Assembly: GCA_016195025.1 (NCBI GenBank)
Contig: JACQAL010000060.1
Span: 54,249 to 118,248 of the forward strand
DNA length: 64,000 nucleotides
From: Bacteroidota bacterium
GTDB lineage: Bacteria > Bacteroidota > Bacteroidia > Palsa-948
Direction: 5' to 3'
Shown here: positions 16,775-23,846 of the stretch, in pieces
Numbering within the stretch: the first letter of the stretch is position 1
Layout of the letters: each line of letters begins with the position of its first letter
The notes under the pieces: model-generated
Database searches by the model: none
What the model saw: only the letters and a program-made list of their open reading frames with translations
Told to the model about the DNA's origin: nothing
Position numbers and translations under genes: made by a program

Positions 16775-16996
16775 ATGACTACGCTTGAAAAAAAAATGAA
16801 CATGATAGAATGGCTTCTTCACCTTGAAGATAAAATTCTTTTGAAAAAAGTGGAGCGCCTGCTCGAATACGGAGCCGACCGCTGGGATGAACTCACCAAA
16901 GCCCAGCAGGCAGAGATTGACGCTTCCATTAACGAGCTTGACAAAGGCAAACGAATTGCTCACCAAACCGTGATGAACAAACTGCGCAGGAGATGA
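16775..16996 (+). CDS. Antitoxin-like small protein, apparently without toxin
   Basis: A 73-residue helical protein: MIEWLLHLEDKILLKKVERLLEYG, then WDELTKAQQAEIDASINELDKGKRIAHQTVMNKLRRR. The W-x-E-L-T/S-x-x-x-x-x-x-I-x-x-x-x-x-x-L-D-x-G pattern is that of the antitoxins placed before RelE/ParE toxins in Bacteroidota ('addiction module' type). A -7-like TATCTTTG lies at 16746-16753. The toxin gene that should follow is absent; only a 16-codon frame overlapping its stop (ATGA at 16993) recalls a toxin N-terminus. The family call is from pattern memory. Confidence 0.7.
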   Translation: MTTLEKKMNMIEWLLHLEDKILLKKVERLLEYGADRWDELTKAQQAEIDASINELDKGKRIAHQTVMNKLRRR

Positions 16997-17043
16997 TTCC
17001 TGTTGTTTGGTCTCCTACATTGATGCGAGACAAAATCCTTTGA
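16993..17043 (+). pseudogene. Possible RelE/ParE toxin remnant
   Basis: ATG 16993 overlaps the antitoxin-like stop in ATGA fashion and opens a frame reading M-I-P-V-V-W-S-P-T-L-M-R-D-K-I-L, then TGA. V-V-W-S-P is a common start of RelE/ParE-type toxins, and toxin genes usually overlap their antitoxin in this manner. The remaining 80 or so residues are missing and the DNA to 17126 shows no further homology I can see. The match is short, so chance is possible. Confidence 0.35.
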
Positions 17044-17126
17044 AGTTTAAATTTTAAGTCAGATAAAAACTGCAGAGGGAACAGCGGTAGAGAAGATTAT
17101 GATTTCTAAATAAATCTCAACAGAGT

Positions 17127-19406
17127 TTACTCGAACAATTCCCGCAGCCGCTCTATGGATTTGCGGTTTTCGGGAAGGTTAATCGAGTTCAGCACTTTAT
17201 TTTTTTCGTGGTTGGTGAGATGCCACGAGAGAGAAATTTTATCGGGGATTTCATTCTGCAACTGAAAATCGAGCACGTCTGTTTTTCCATCGAACCAGGA
17301 AGAAATAAATTCCACCTGCTGGTTTTGCGACAGGTCCTGCATGGTAAAAAGATTTCCGTAAAAACTTCCGAGCGGGCGCGTGAGCGCGGTGAGCATGGTG
17401 GGCGGAGGATTTTCTTCAATCTGAAATTCTTTATGGCGGTCGCGAATCTGAATAATCACCACACCGCTGGTGTTGGTGGCAATCCAGTTGCGGAACACGT
17501 ATAAAAATTTCAGCGCCACTTCAATTCCGTAATTATCGCGCATGCCTGAATCCATAATTTCAATGGCGGGTTTGCTGGGCAGAGAAACAATGGGAGTGAT
17601 ATAGGGAAACGTGGAACTCATGCGCAGCACGCTGGTGAAAAGAATGCTGTCGGAATTTTGTTTTCTGAAAAAGCGGGAGAACTCAATGGCATCGTTCAGC
17701 GGAACATGATTCAGTTTATCCGATTTTGAAGTTTGAATGAGAAACGAAACGGGCTGTGAAGAGATAACAAGTTTTCTTCCGTCATTCACCATGGTGGGGG
17801 AAAAAATCATCATGGGGATTTTTGCTTCCGCTTCTGCCGGTTTATAATCATTCAACCTGCGGTTAGAAAAAACATTCCCGAGATTTTCATCGAGCCGCCT
17901 TTCAAAAATATAGCCGCGGTCTTTGTTGTATTTATTTTTTCCGTACTTCACGCTTTGCATGGAAACAAACCAATCGCTGGTTCCAATGCTGAAGGCAACC
18001 GCGTTCAGAATGTCTTTTGAAATATTGGTGCGGTAAGAGGGGCGGTATAAATCTTTTACTTTCCCCGCCTGATTTTGCCAGTACAATTCGCGCAGGTAAG
18101 CCGCGCCAATCATTCCGCCCGATGAACCGGTGATGAGGGCGGTGTGCTTCAGCAATTCTCCCTTGAGCAAACTATCGGCATATTGCAGCGCCTGAAAAGT
18201 CCAGAGCGAAGAGCGCAAGCCGCCACCGCTGGTGCACACAATTACAAACTTGGGTTTTTCATTTTTCTCAAGGGTTGTTTTCAGATTTTTCAAACGCCAC
18301 TTGTTCAGAATTTCGAGCATGGCTTTGAAATCGGCATCGGCAGTGTCTTTTTCAGAAGCGAAATCATTCAGTGTTTTGTTATCGTAGGAAGAAGGTTTCA
18401 CCCCGTAATTCATTCCGTACACTTTGTTGATGTTGTTGAAAAAATCCATGCGGTATAAAAAATTCAGCGCCACTATGGAAACAAGGAGCACCACGGGCGC
18501 CCATCCTTTGAAAACGGAATAAAGCGGAACGGGAAGCATGATGAACATGGTGAGCAGAAGAAAAATGCTTGCACCGGCAGGAATCATGAGCGCGTGCACT
18601 TCGCGGAAAAAGCCGAGCACGAACAAACTCAGAATGGTGACGAACGAAAAAATTGCCGCGTTGCGGTGGTTCTGCGAAAAAACATTGCGCAGCATTTCTC
18701 TCTTGTAATGGCGCACTGCGCGCACCAAACGGATTTTGAACGGATGCGCCAGATAGGTTTCCACATACCAATCGCGCGATTCTTTGATGAGATATATGTT
18801 TTTCCACGAATCGCCTTTGCGCTGCTGCTGCTGAAGGAGGCGCATGGTTTTTTCTTCCGAAGGCGGCTTGACGCCAAACATGCGGTGAATGTCTTTGTTG
18901 GTTTGAAAAAAATAAAACAGCCCTAAGAAAACAAAAACAACGAAGCCGAGAAGAAACCCAAGCACCATGGAAAAAATTTCGGAGGAAGAATAAATCTGCT
19001 CGCTGCTTAGAAATGAAATTATATTGATGACATACACGAGCACAAACGAGCAGGGAATGATGAAATTATTGATGCAGTATTTTGTAAACGGATTCGAGAG
19101 CGTGGCAAGAAAAGGAAAACGATAACTGTTGAGAATATAACTTGCAATGTTAAACGCCATCACAAACCCACCGCAGGCAAAACCGATGATGAAATAAGAA
19201 AGCGGATTGACCGCATCGAGGTATTCGGGATTTAAAAAAAGATACGGAACCCCGTAACGCGCGGCAAGCGATTGCGTAACAAAACCAAAAAGCAAACCCC
19301 AGATGGAAAGCAGCAGCAGGTTTTTTTTAACATGCAGAAAAACCAACTGGAAGGGAAAGAAAAAAATGATTCTGCGGAAATTCGGATTATCTAAAAGGCG
19401 ACTCAT
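17127..19406 (-). CDS. Multi-pass membrane protein with patatin-like phospholipase domain
   Basis: A 759-residue protein. The N-terminal half (about 1-325) has seven or so hydrophobic helices, with a cytoplasmic-looking basic loop near 170-250. The C-terminal half is a patatin-like lipase: oxyanion glycines in CTSGGGLRSS (394-398), the nucleophile serine S429 in GSSGG, and the dyad aspartate D619 in DSGMRDNYG. Patatins cleave acyl groups from phospholipids. The fusion to a large membrane domain is known in some bacteria but not common. It lies alone on the minus strand, next to genes of unknown function. Confidence 0.85.
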   Translation of the reverse strand: MSRLLDNPNFRRIIFFFPFQLVFLHVKKNLLLLSIWGLLFGFVTQSLAARYGVPYLFLNPEYLDAVNPLSYFIIGFACGGFVMAFNIASYILNSYRFPFLATLSNPFTKYCINNFIIPCSFVLVYVINIISFLSSEQIYSSSEIFSMVLGFLLGFVVFVFLGLFYFFQTNKDIHRMFGVKPPSEEKTMRLLQQQQRKGDSWKNIYLIKESRDWYVETYLAHPFKIRLVRAVRHYKREMLRNVFSQNHRNAAIFSFVTILSLFVLGFFREVHALMIPAGASIFLLLTMFIMLPVPLYSVFKGWAPVVLLVSIVALNFLYRMDFFNNINKVYGMNYGVKPSSYDNKTLNDFASEKDTADADFKAMLEILNKWRLKNLKTTLEKNEKPKFVIVCTSGGGLRSSLWTFQALQYADSLLKGELLKHTALITGSSGGMIGAAYLRELYWQNQAGKVKDLYRPSYRTNISKDILNAVAFSIGTSDWFVSMQSVKYGKNKYNKDRGYIFERRLDENLGNVFSNRRLNDYKPAEAEAKIPMMIFSPTMVNDGRKLVISSQPVSFLIQTSKSDKLNHVPLNDAIEFSRFFRKQNSDSILFTSVLRMSSTFPYITPIVSLPSKPAIEIMDSGMRDNYGIEVALKFLYVFRNWIATNTSGVVIIQIRDRHKEFQIEENPPPTMLTALTRPLGSFYGNLFTMQDLSQNQQVEFISSWFDGKTDVLDFQLQNEIPDKISLSWHLTNHEKNKVLNSINLPENRKSIERLRELFE

Positions 19407-19552
19407 AAACGGGTTTTCGGAAGTAAAGATAGCAAAGAAAAAACCGCGTGGCGGTGAAAGGTAAATTGAGGCAGTGTTTCAGTTTGGCTGCCTGTCTGCT
19501 CTTTGCGTATATTTTCTCTTTCCGGAAACGCGCCCGCACTGAATTATTTTCT

Positions 19553-20320
19553 TCATCCCATAAAGGCGCTTTCGGCAGGGCTTTCGGCAATGGGTTTTTT
19601 TGTGGCTTTGCTGATGTAAACGGCAATGTATTGCTCGGTTTGTTTCATGGCGGGGTCGGTTGTGTATTCGTGCACAAACTTTCCTCTTTTTCCGGCTTGC
19701 CCTAAGTAGCCGCCTCCCATTTTTATTAAAGCGGCAAGGTCGGCAGGCGTAGTGTCAGAAGTAACTCCGTATACATCTATGCGCAGCACATCGGGGCGGA
19801 GTTTGAATTTTTTCTGATGGCTGTCGTGAATAACAAGCGTGTGCTGGTTGTGCACATTTTTGTCTATGAATTCAATAACGGGGTGGCTTTCGGTGTTGGC
19901 GGCATGGGTGCGCGCAGTGGCAGCGCTCACATGACCGGTGTCCTGCCCTTTGATTCCGAACTTGAGTGTTTTTGCATTTGCAGCGCGGGTGGCTGTGTTG
20001 CCGGAAATGGCTGCCTGCGTTTGAGGCATCCACAGGTCAATAATGGTATTTTGAATAGCAGTGATTCCGTCATTGATTTGCTGCGTTAGGTTTTTTTCGA
20101 GCGCTATGGCTGCATCGCGCTGGGTAATGAGCCCGGTGACGGGGTCGTTGATTGCCCTTATTTGATTTTGCACAGTGCCGGCACTTGGGTTGAGACCCGG
20201 AACCAATCCGCTGCTTGCCTGCGCGTTTGCCATGTCAGATTCTAATTTGAGTTTTTCCTCTTCGGTTAAGTTTTGAAAATTAGCCGTGAGTTTGAATTTT
20301 TTGTCTAATTTCTTTGCCAT
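19553..20320 (-). CDS. Hypothetical protein
   Basis: A 255-residue soluble protein without a signal peptide. It begins MAKKLDKKFKLTANFQNLTEEEK and has an alanine- and glutamine-rich helical middle (about 30-110, including QRDAAIALEKNLTQQINDGI). The C-terminal part contains VLRIDVYGVTSDTTPADLAALIKMGGGYLGQAGKRGKFVHEY, which looks like a beta-rich domain. I do not recognise the family. It could be a structural or scaffold protein, but nothing in the sequence proves a role. It follows the heptad-repeat region on the same strand, after a short gap. Confidence 0.7.
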   Translation of the reverse strand: MAKKLDKKFKLTANFQNLTEEEKLKLESDMANAQASSGLVPGLNPSAGTVQNQIRAINDPVTGLITQRDAAIALEKNLTQQINDGITAIQNTIIDLWMPQTQAAISGNTATRAANAKTLKFGIKGQDTGHVSAATARTHAANTESHPVIEFIDKNVHNQHTLVIHDSHQKKFKLRPDVLRIDVYGVTSDTTPADLAALIKMGGGYLGQAGKRGKFVHEYTTDPAMKQTEQYIAVYISKATKKPIAESPAESAFMG

Positions 20321-20403
20321 GATAAATTGAATTGGTGAGTGGTTGAGTTATTGAATTATTGATTGAATCCAGGACTTACGCTCCGACTGCCTTCGGCTGT
20401 ACG

Positions 20404-20424
20404 GAGTCCGTATTCCATCGGACA
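20404..20424 (+). repeat. Left arm of a 21-nt inverted pair
   Basis: A 21-nt stretch beginning GAGTCCGTATTCC is the exact reverse complement of 21247-21267. The arms flank 822 bases that contain a REP-like element, the degenerate repeat ORF and a 96-residue hypothetical gene. Nearby bases (CTCCGACTGCCTTCGGCTGTACGG, 20388-20404) belong to the same family of short GC-richer elements. Confidence 0.7.
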
Positions 20425-20440
20425 GAAGTTTAGTGAGTAT

Positions 20441-20513
20441 TGTCATTTCGACCAGAGGGAGAAATCTCGTATGTTTGGCACAAAGGAGATTCCTCGCTTC
20501 GCTCGGAATGACA
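20441..20513. repeat. REP-like imperfect palindrome
   Basis: The left arm starts TGTCATTTCGACC and GAGAAATCTC; the right arm has GGAGATTCCTC, CTTCGCTCGGAATGACA. The ends are inverted copies with a few mismatches, so the 73 bases can fold into a long hairpin. I recall this kind of element as one of the most frequent dispersed repeats in Bacteroidota genomes. A related single arm lies inside the CDS at 29383-29414. Confidence 0.7.
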
Positions 20514-20721
20514 CCGTTTTGCGTAAGTCCTGGAATCATTAAATTTGAAATATTTTTGCTGCTATGTTCTCTTACAATCATTTTACTTAATCGTAAAACC
20601 ATTTTATGTAAACAGGGAACCATTGCCATTAAAATGGAAACCGTTTTAGGTTTAATTAAAATCATTTTAACAAGAGCGGGAATCATTGTAAGAGATAGGA
20701 GAAGCGTTCCCATTAAACCGG

Positions 20722-20743
20722 GTCCGAAGGACTGCTTTCGGAG
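20722..20743 (+). repeat. Second copy of the small dispersed repeat
   Basis: This stretch begins GTCCGAAGGACT, ends TTCGGAG, and matches 6415-6436 at 20 of 22 positions. Here it interrupts the 21-bp period of the degenerate heptad-repeat ORF and adds the residues K-Q-S-F-G-P on the minus strand. Confidence 0.65.
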
Positions 20744-20805
20744 AAGTGTTTTCATTAAAGCAGGAACAATTTCCATGAAAGCGGGCGCGCTTGGTTTTTT
20801 AAAAT

Positions 20806-21096
20806 TCATTTGTTCATTGTATAATTGAGGTGATATAGTTTATTGATGAAAGCAACCAGTGTATGCGGGTTAATTAAATCTTTCAGGTAGATAATCATTT
20901 TTTGAACGGGGCAGCACTCGCTGCCATTGCAGAACTTAAAATACGACCTGACATGCGGATTGCCGTCATTGCTTTTCATGCGGTGAAAATCAAAACCCCA
21001 GTCCCTTTTGCAATCACTATACGCCATGTCTTTAGAAATTTTTTCTCCGTCCATATCTGCAAACCATTCTTTGCGGAAAACATCATACAGTTGCAT
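20806..21096 (-). CDS. Hypothetical protein
   Basis: A 96-residue soluble protein: MQLYDVFRKEWFADMDGEKISKDMAYSDCKRDWGFDFHR, then FKFCNGSECCPVQKMIIYLKDLINPHTLVAFINKLYHLN. It has four cysteines, two of them adjacent, and no signal peptide. I do not recognise a family. The stop overlaps the start of the degenerate repeat ORF (ATGA), which suggests the two were once coupled, and both lie between the 21-nt inverted arms. Base composition is like the surroundings. Confidence 0.6.
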   Translation of the reverse strand: MQLYDVFRKEWFADMDGEKISKDMAYSDCKRDWGFDFHRMKSNDGNPHVRSYFKFCNGSECCPVQKMIIYLKDLINPHTLVAFINKLYHLNYTMNK

Positions 21097-21246
21097 ACTA
21101 CCTTATCTTTTTTTTGTAAAGTAAAAACAAACTTTTGAAAGTATATCCTCATAATGAGGATGGAGCGGAAAATTTCAGTGTGGCGGGGAAAAATAAAGAA
21201 GCAAGGTTGCCGCTCAAAACTGCGCGAGAGAAACAGTAATAAAAGG

Positions 21247-21267
21247 TGTCCGATGGAATACGGACTC
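21247..21267 (-). repeat. Right arm of the 21-nt inverted pair
   Basis: This is the exact reverse complement of 20404-20424 (begins TGTCCGATGGAATACGG). It runs directly into a second, larger palindrome. Confidence 0.7.
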
Positions 21268-21318
21268 TCCGCAGAATGACGGAGTCCGTAACTTTGTTCG
21301 GACCGTCATTCTGCGGAG
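21267..21318. repeat. Long hairpin element
   Basis: CTCCGCAGAATGACGG at 21267-21282 is the exact reverse complement of 21303-21318, and the inner AGTCCG and CGGAC also pair. The element can fold into a stem of about 20 base pairs. It has the style of REP elements rather than a rho-independent terminator, since no T-run follows. Confidence 0.7.
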
Positions 21319-21448
21319 CGCTTATGCGTGAGAGATTGCAGGGATAAGCGTACTTTTGATACGGATATAACAAGTTAGCAACAACACCCAAATACAAAAA
21401 AATCAACGTTAGACAGTTACTTCGTACTTTTACGGCAATTCAAATCCA

Positions 21449-22729
21449 ATGAAAAAAATTCTTCTCGCCTTGACAGCCGTTCTCGCGCTGACAGTTGCGC
21501 GCGGTCAGACAAATGTAAGCGGAGGCATTTACACAAATACAACATGGACTTTAGCAAACAGTCCGTACATTGTAACAGACACTGTTGTGGTTTTTCCCGG
21601 AGTAACTCTTACCATACAGCCGGGCGTAACGGTGAAGTTTAAAGCGAATCAGAGATTGGAAATAAGGCAGGCGAAACTTATTGCTGTTGGAACAAGTACA
21701 GATTCAATAACATTTACAAGCAATTCATCTACTCCTTCTTCAGGTGATTGGCTTGGGCTATTCTTAAATGATGATATCACCCCTTTAATTAATTATTGCA
21801 ATTTTAAATACGCGGATAAAGCAATATGGCGTGATGTAACTTCTTCCAACATAAATATTACAATTAAGAATTCGCAATTCACCCAAAACAATTCATGTAT
21901 TTTATATAGTCCACCTTATTATACTTACATGTTTGTTGATTCAAGTATTTTTAGAAATAACATAATAGCGATTGATTTTATATCCAAAATTATTTTCGTG
22001 AATCATTGTGTAATATCCAATAACCAAACTGGAGTTGATTTTGCCTATAGTAAAATTCAAAATTCAATTATTGATTCTAATACGACTGGCATAAGATATA
22101 ATTTGAATGACACTATAATTAATTGTAAAATACGCTATAATAATATTGGATTAAGAAATCCACATAATACAAGTTGCTGTGGTAATTTAATTACTAAAAA
22201 TGAAATTGAAAATAATAATATAGGCATACGACTGGATATTGATGGAGATGTTATATACTGTAATAAAATTTGTAACAATACAACTTATGATTTGTATTAC
22301 AATGTAACATTTGGAAACAACTTTAATGCTTCAAATAATTATTGGTGTACTCCAGATTCTACTTCAACTTCAGCAGTAATATATGATGGCTATGATAATA
22401 TTAATTTAGGTCTTGTTTATTTTATGCCTTTAGATACAACTTGCTCTCCAGGTATTCTCACTTCAATAAATGAAATTAAAAATCCTACTCTTTCCATTTT
22501 CCCAAATCCCTTTTCCACAGAGACAACTTTGCAAACAGACAATCGCTCGCATAACGCAACTCTCACGGTGGACAACTGTTTCGGGCAGACAGTTGCGCAA
22601 ATAAAAAATATCAACGGGCAGACAGTTACTTTTCACCGAGACAATCTCGCAAGCGGACTGTATTTCATTCGGCTGACAGAAGAAAACAAAACCATTGCGG
22701 TAGACAAATTAGTAATCACCGACAAATAA
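21449..22729 (+). CDS. Beta-helix protein with T9SS type A sorting domain
   Basis: A secreted protein of 426 residues. A Sec signal (MKKILLALTAVLALTVARG, then Q) is followed by a right-handed parallel beta-helix (about 35-330) with repeated N-N-x-I-G-I/L turns, as in pectate-lyase-like surface proteins. The end (about 345-426) is a T9SS C-terminal domain: SIFPNPFSTETTLQTDN, NLASGLYFIRL, KLVITDK. The passenger DNA (about 21780-22400) is clearly more AT-rich than the C-terminal module. This suggests that the two parts have different histories. Ligand or substrate unknown. Confidence 0.88.
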   Translation: MKKILLALTAVLALTVARGQTNVSGGIYTNTTWTLANSPYIVTDTVVVFPGVTLTIQPGVTVKFKANQRLEIRQAKLIAVGTSTDSITFTSNSSTPSSGDWLGLFLNDDITPLINYCNFKYADKAIWRDVTSSNINITIKNSQFTQNNSCILYSPPYYTYMFVDSSIFRNNIIAIDFISKIIFVNHCVISNNQTGVDFAYSKIQNSIIDSNTTGIRYNLNDTIINCKIRYNNIGLRNPHNTSCCGNLITKNEIENNNIGIRLDIDGDVIYCNKICNNTTYDLYYNVTFGNNFNASNNYWCTPDSTSTSAVIYDGYDNINLGLVYFMPLDTTCSPGILTSINEIKNPTLSIFPNPFSTETTLQTDNRSHNATLTVDNCFGQTVAQIKNINGQTVTFHRDNLASGLYFIRLTEENKTIAVDKLVITDK

Positions 22730-22809
22730 TTTTCTCGGCTCTTACAGTTGCGCTCATCAGACAAACTATTCTTAACTTTGACAACGGCAAAAAGTAAAAA
22801 CCAAAATCA

Positions 22810-23790
22810 ATGAAACTAAAAATAGTTATCATCTTAACAATGCTTTGCGGAATTGCAAACGCGCAACCTGTTATTCCAAATGGAAATAATTATCCTTTGC
22901 TCGGAACTACAGGAAATTATTACATAGGAAATGATTCTCTTGGAGATGGAACAGCGGGGGCAAATCAAGTTTGGAATTTTAATGGAGGAAATTCAATGAA
23001 GAAGGCAGGTACATATACTTTTGCGAATCCTTCTTCTACTCCTTATGCTTCTACTTTTCCGACAGCAACAGGTTGCAGATATATTGATTCAACAGGTGGA
23101 TTTACTGGCAGCGGTATTTACGCAGGATATAACTATGATTCTATTAATGCAACAAAATGTGGGGTGCTCGGCAGGGAGTATTTTGGAGTACAAGATTCTT
23201 GCAAAACATCTTCAAACGGATTTATTGTACTTAAATTTCCTTTCAACTATACTGATTCTGTATTTGATATTGCAAACCAAAGTTGCTATGGAAATGATTC
23301 GGTTTCTGTTGTCTATGACGGTTATGGCACATTAACAACTCCGCTTGGCAATACTTATTCCAATGTTATCCGAGTAAAAGGATATCACCGAGGTGGAAGC
23401 ATTCTATATTATTTCTGGACAACCAATCCCTTGATGGTGGTCTTCTTCACCTTCCCTCAATATAATTTGAGCGGTGAATATGGTTCTTGGCTGACAAATA
23501 TTAATGAACATGTAGCAACTAATCTCAATGTTGGCATTTCTCCAAATCCCTTTTCAACTCAAACAACTTTACAGACAGACAATCTTTTACACAACGCAAC
23601 TCTCACCATTTACAATTCTTTCGGGCAGCAGGTAAAGTCATTAGTCATCAGTCATCAGTCATCAGTCGTCATTGAGCGCGGCAATCTCGCAAGCGGACTG
23701 TATTTCGTTCGGCTGACAACCCCCTCTCCTGTTTTAGGAGAGGGCGGGGGTGAGGTCTACACAGGCAAACTTGTAATCACAGACAAATAG
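22810..23790 (+). CDS. Secreted T9SS-sorted protein of unknown fold
   Basis: A 326-residue secreted protein: signal MKLKIVIILTMLCGIANA, cleaved before QPVIPNG. The passenger (about 25-240) is rich in Gly, Ser, Thr and Tyr, with no domain I can name. The T9SS C-terminal domain begins at SPNPFSTQTTLQTDN. It is unusual in carrying two repeat insertions: five 7-bp units that encode SLVISHQSSVV and a palindrome that encodes TPSPVLGEGGGEV between FVRL and KLVITDK. The closing TGKLVITDK is intact, so the frame has been kept through both insertions. Confidence 0.85.
   Translation: MKLKIVIILTMLCGIANAQPVIPNGNNYPLLGTTGNYYIGNDSLGDGTAGANQVWNFNGGNSMKKAGTYTFANPSSTPYASTFPTATGCRYIDSTGGFTGSGIYAGYNYDSINATKCGVLGREYFGVQDSCKTSSNGFIVLKFPFNYTDSVFDIANQSCYGNDSVSVVYDGYGTLTTPLGNTYSNVIRVKGYHRGGSILYYFWTTNPLMVVFFTFPQYNLSGEYGSWLTNINEHVATNLNVGISPNPFSTQTTLQTDNLLHNATLTIYNSFGQQVKSLVISHQSSVVIERGNLASGLYFVRLTTPSPVLGEGGGEVYTGKLVITDK
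23636..23670 (+). repeat. Five 7-bp tandem repeats in a T9SS domain
   Basis: Five units of AGTCATY, with one variant (AGTCATT, three AGTCATC, AGTCGTC), lie inside the C-terminal sorting domain of the 22810 gene. The frame stays open and encodes V-I-S-H-Q-S-S-V-V-I. Neighbouring paralogs have no such stretch at the same place. Confidence 0.8.
23719..23755. repeat. In-frame palindrome CCCTCTCCT/AGGAGAGGG
   Basis: CCCTCTCCT, a four-base loop TGTT-like spacer and AGGAGAGGG form a stem, flanked by CCCC and GGGGG. The element lies near the 3' end of the 22810 gene, encoding PSPVLGEGGGE. A related CCCCTCTCTAC hairpin lies at 25160-25183. Confidence 0.7.
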
Positions 23791-23846
23791 ACCATGCATC
23801 GTTAGACAGTAACTTTGTATCTTTACAATAACCAATACATAATACA

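Larger units (their letters stand above)
20348..20809 (-). pseudogene. Degenerate 21-bp/heptad-repeat ORF with inserted palindromes
   Basis: This 153-codon frame starts in ATGA overlap with the stop of the upstream gene. Its first 80 residues carry worn copies of a heptapeptide (V/I)-P-A-(L/F)-(M/V)-(K/E)-x, seen as APAFMEI, VPALMKT, GPGLMGT, IPALVKM and VPCLHKM, encoded by a 21-bp period. A small repeat (20722-20743) interrupts it. The last 60 residues are encoded by a REP-like element (20441-20513) and one arm of an inverted repeat, so they are not original. I read it as a decayed repeat gene. It may still be translated. Confidence 0.4.
21097..21448. other. Intergenic region rich in palindromes
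   Basis: No convincing gene lies here; the minus-strand frame at 21149-21406 is made mostly of repeat sequence. The region holds the right arm of the 21-nt inverted pair (21247-21267) and a 52-base hairpin (21267-21318). Near 21407-21432 it contains CGTTAGACAGT and ACTTTTAC, which recur before the gene at 23847 and probably include the promoter of the T9SS gene that starts at 21449. Confidence 0.6.

Noticed and set aside
18379..18807. 142-codon minus-strand ORF
   Set aside because: It is in another frame of the patatin-like gene and is rich in His, Arg and Ser from codon shadow.
20433..20828. Plus-strand ORF of 131 codons
   Set aside because: It is made of the REP-like element and the complement of the degenerate heptad repeat; the minus frame has the coupled start and the clearer period.
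21149..21406. 85-codon minus-strand ORF
   Set aside because: Most of it is encoded by the 52-base hairpin and the inverted-repeat arm, with no upstream start signal or homology.
21360..21416. Possible integron attC site (TAACAA ... GTTAGAC)
   Set aside because: The right end fits GTTRRRY, but the left end does not fit RYYYAAC and the inner arms do not pair. No integrase is in the window.
23636..23670. Tandem 7-bp units as a CRISPR-like array
   Set aside because: Units are contiguous, too short and without spacers; they lie inside a coding sequence.
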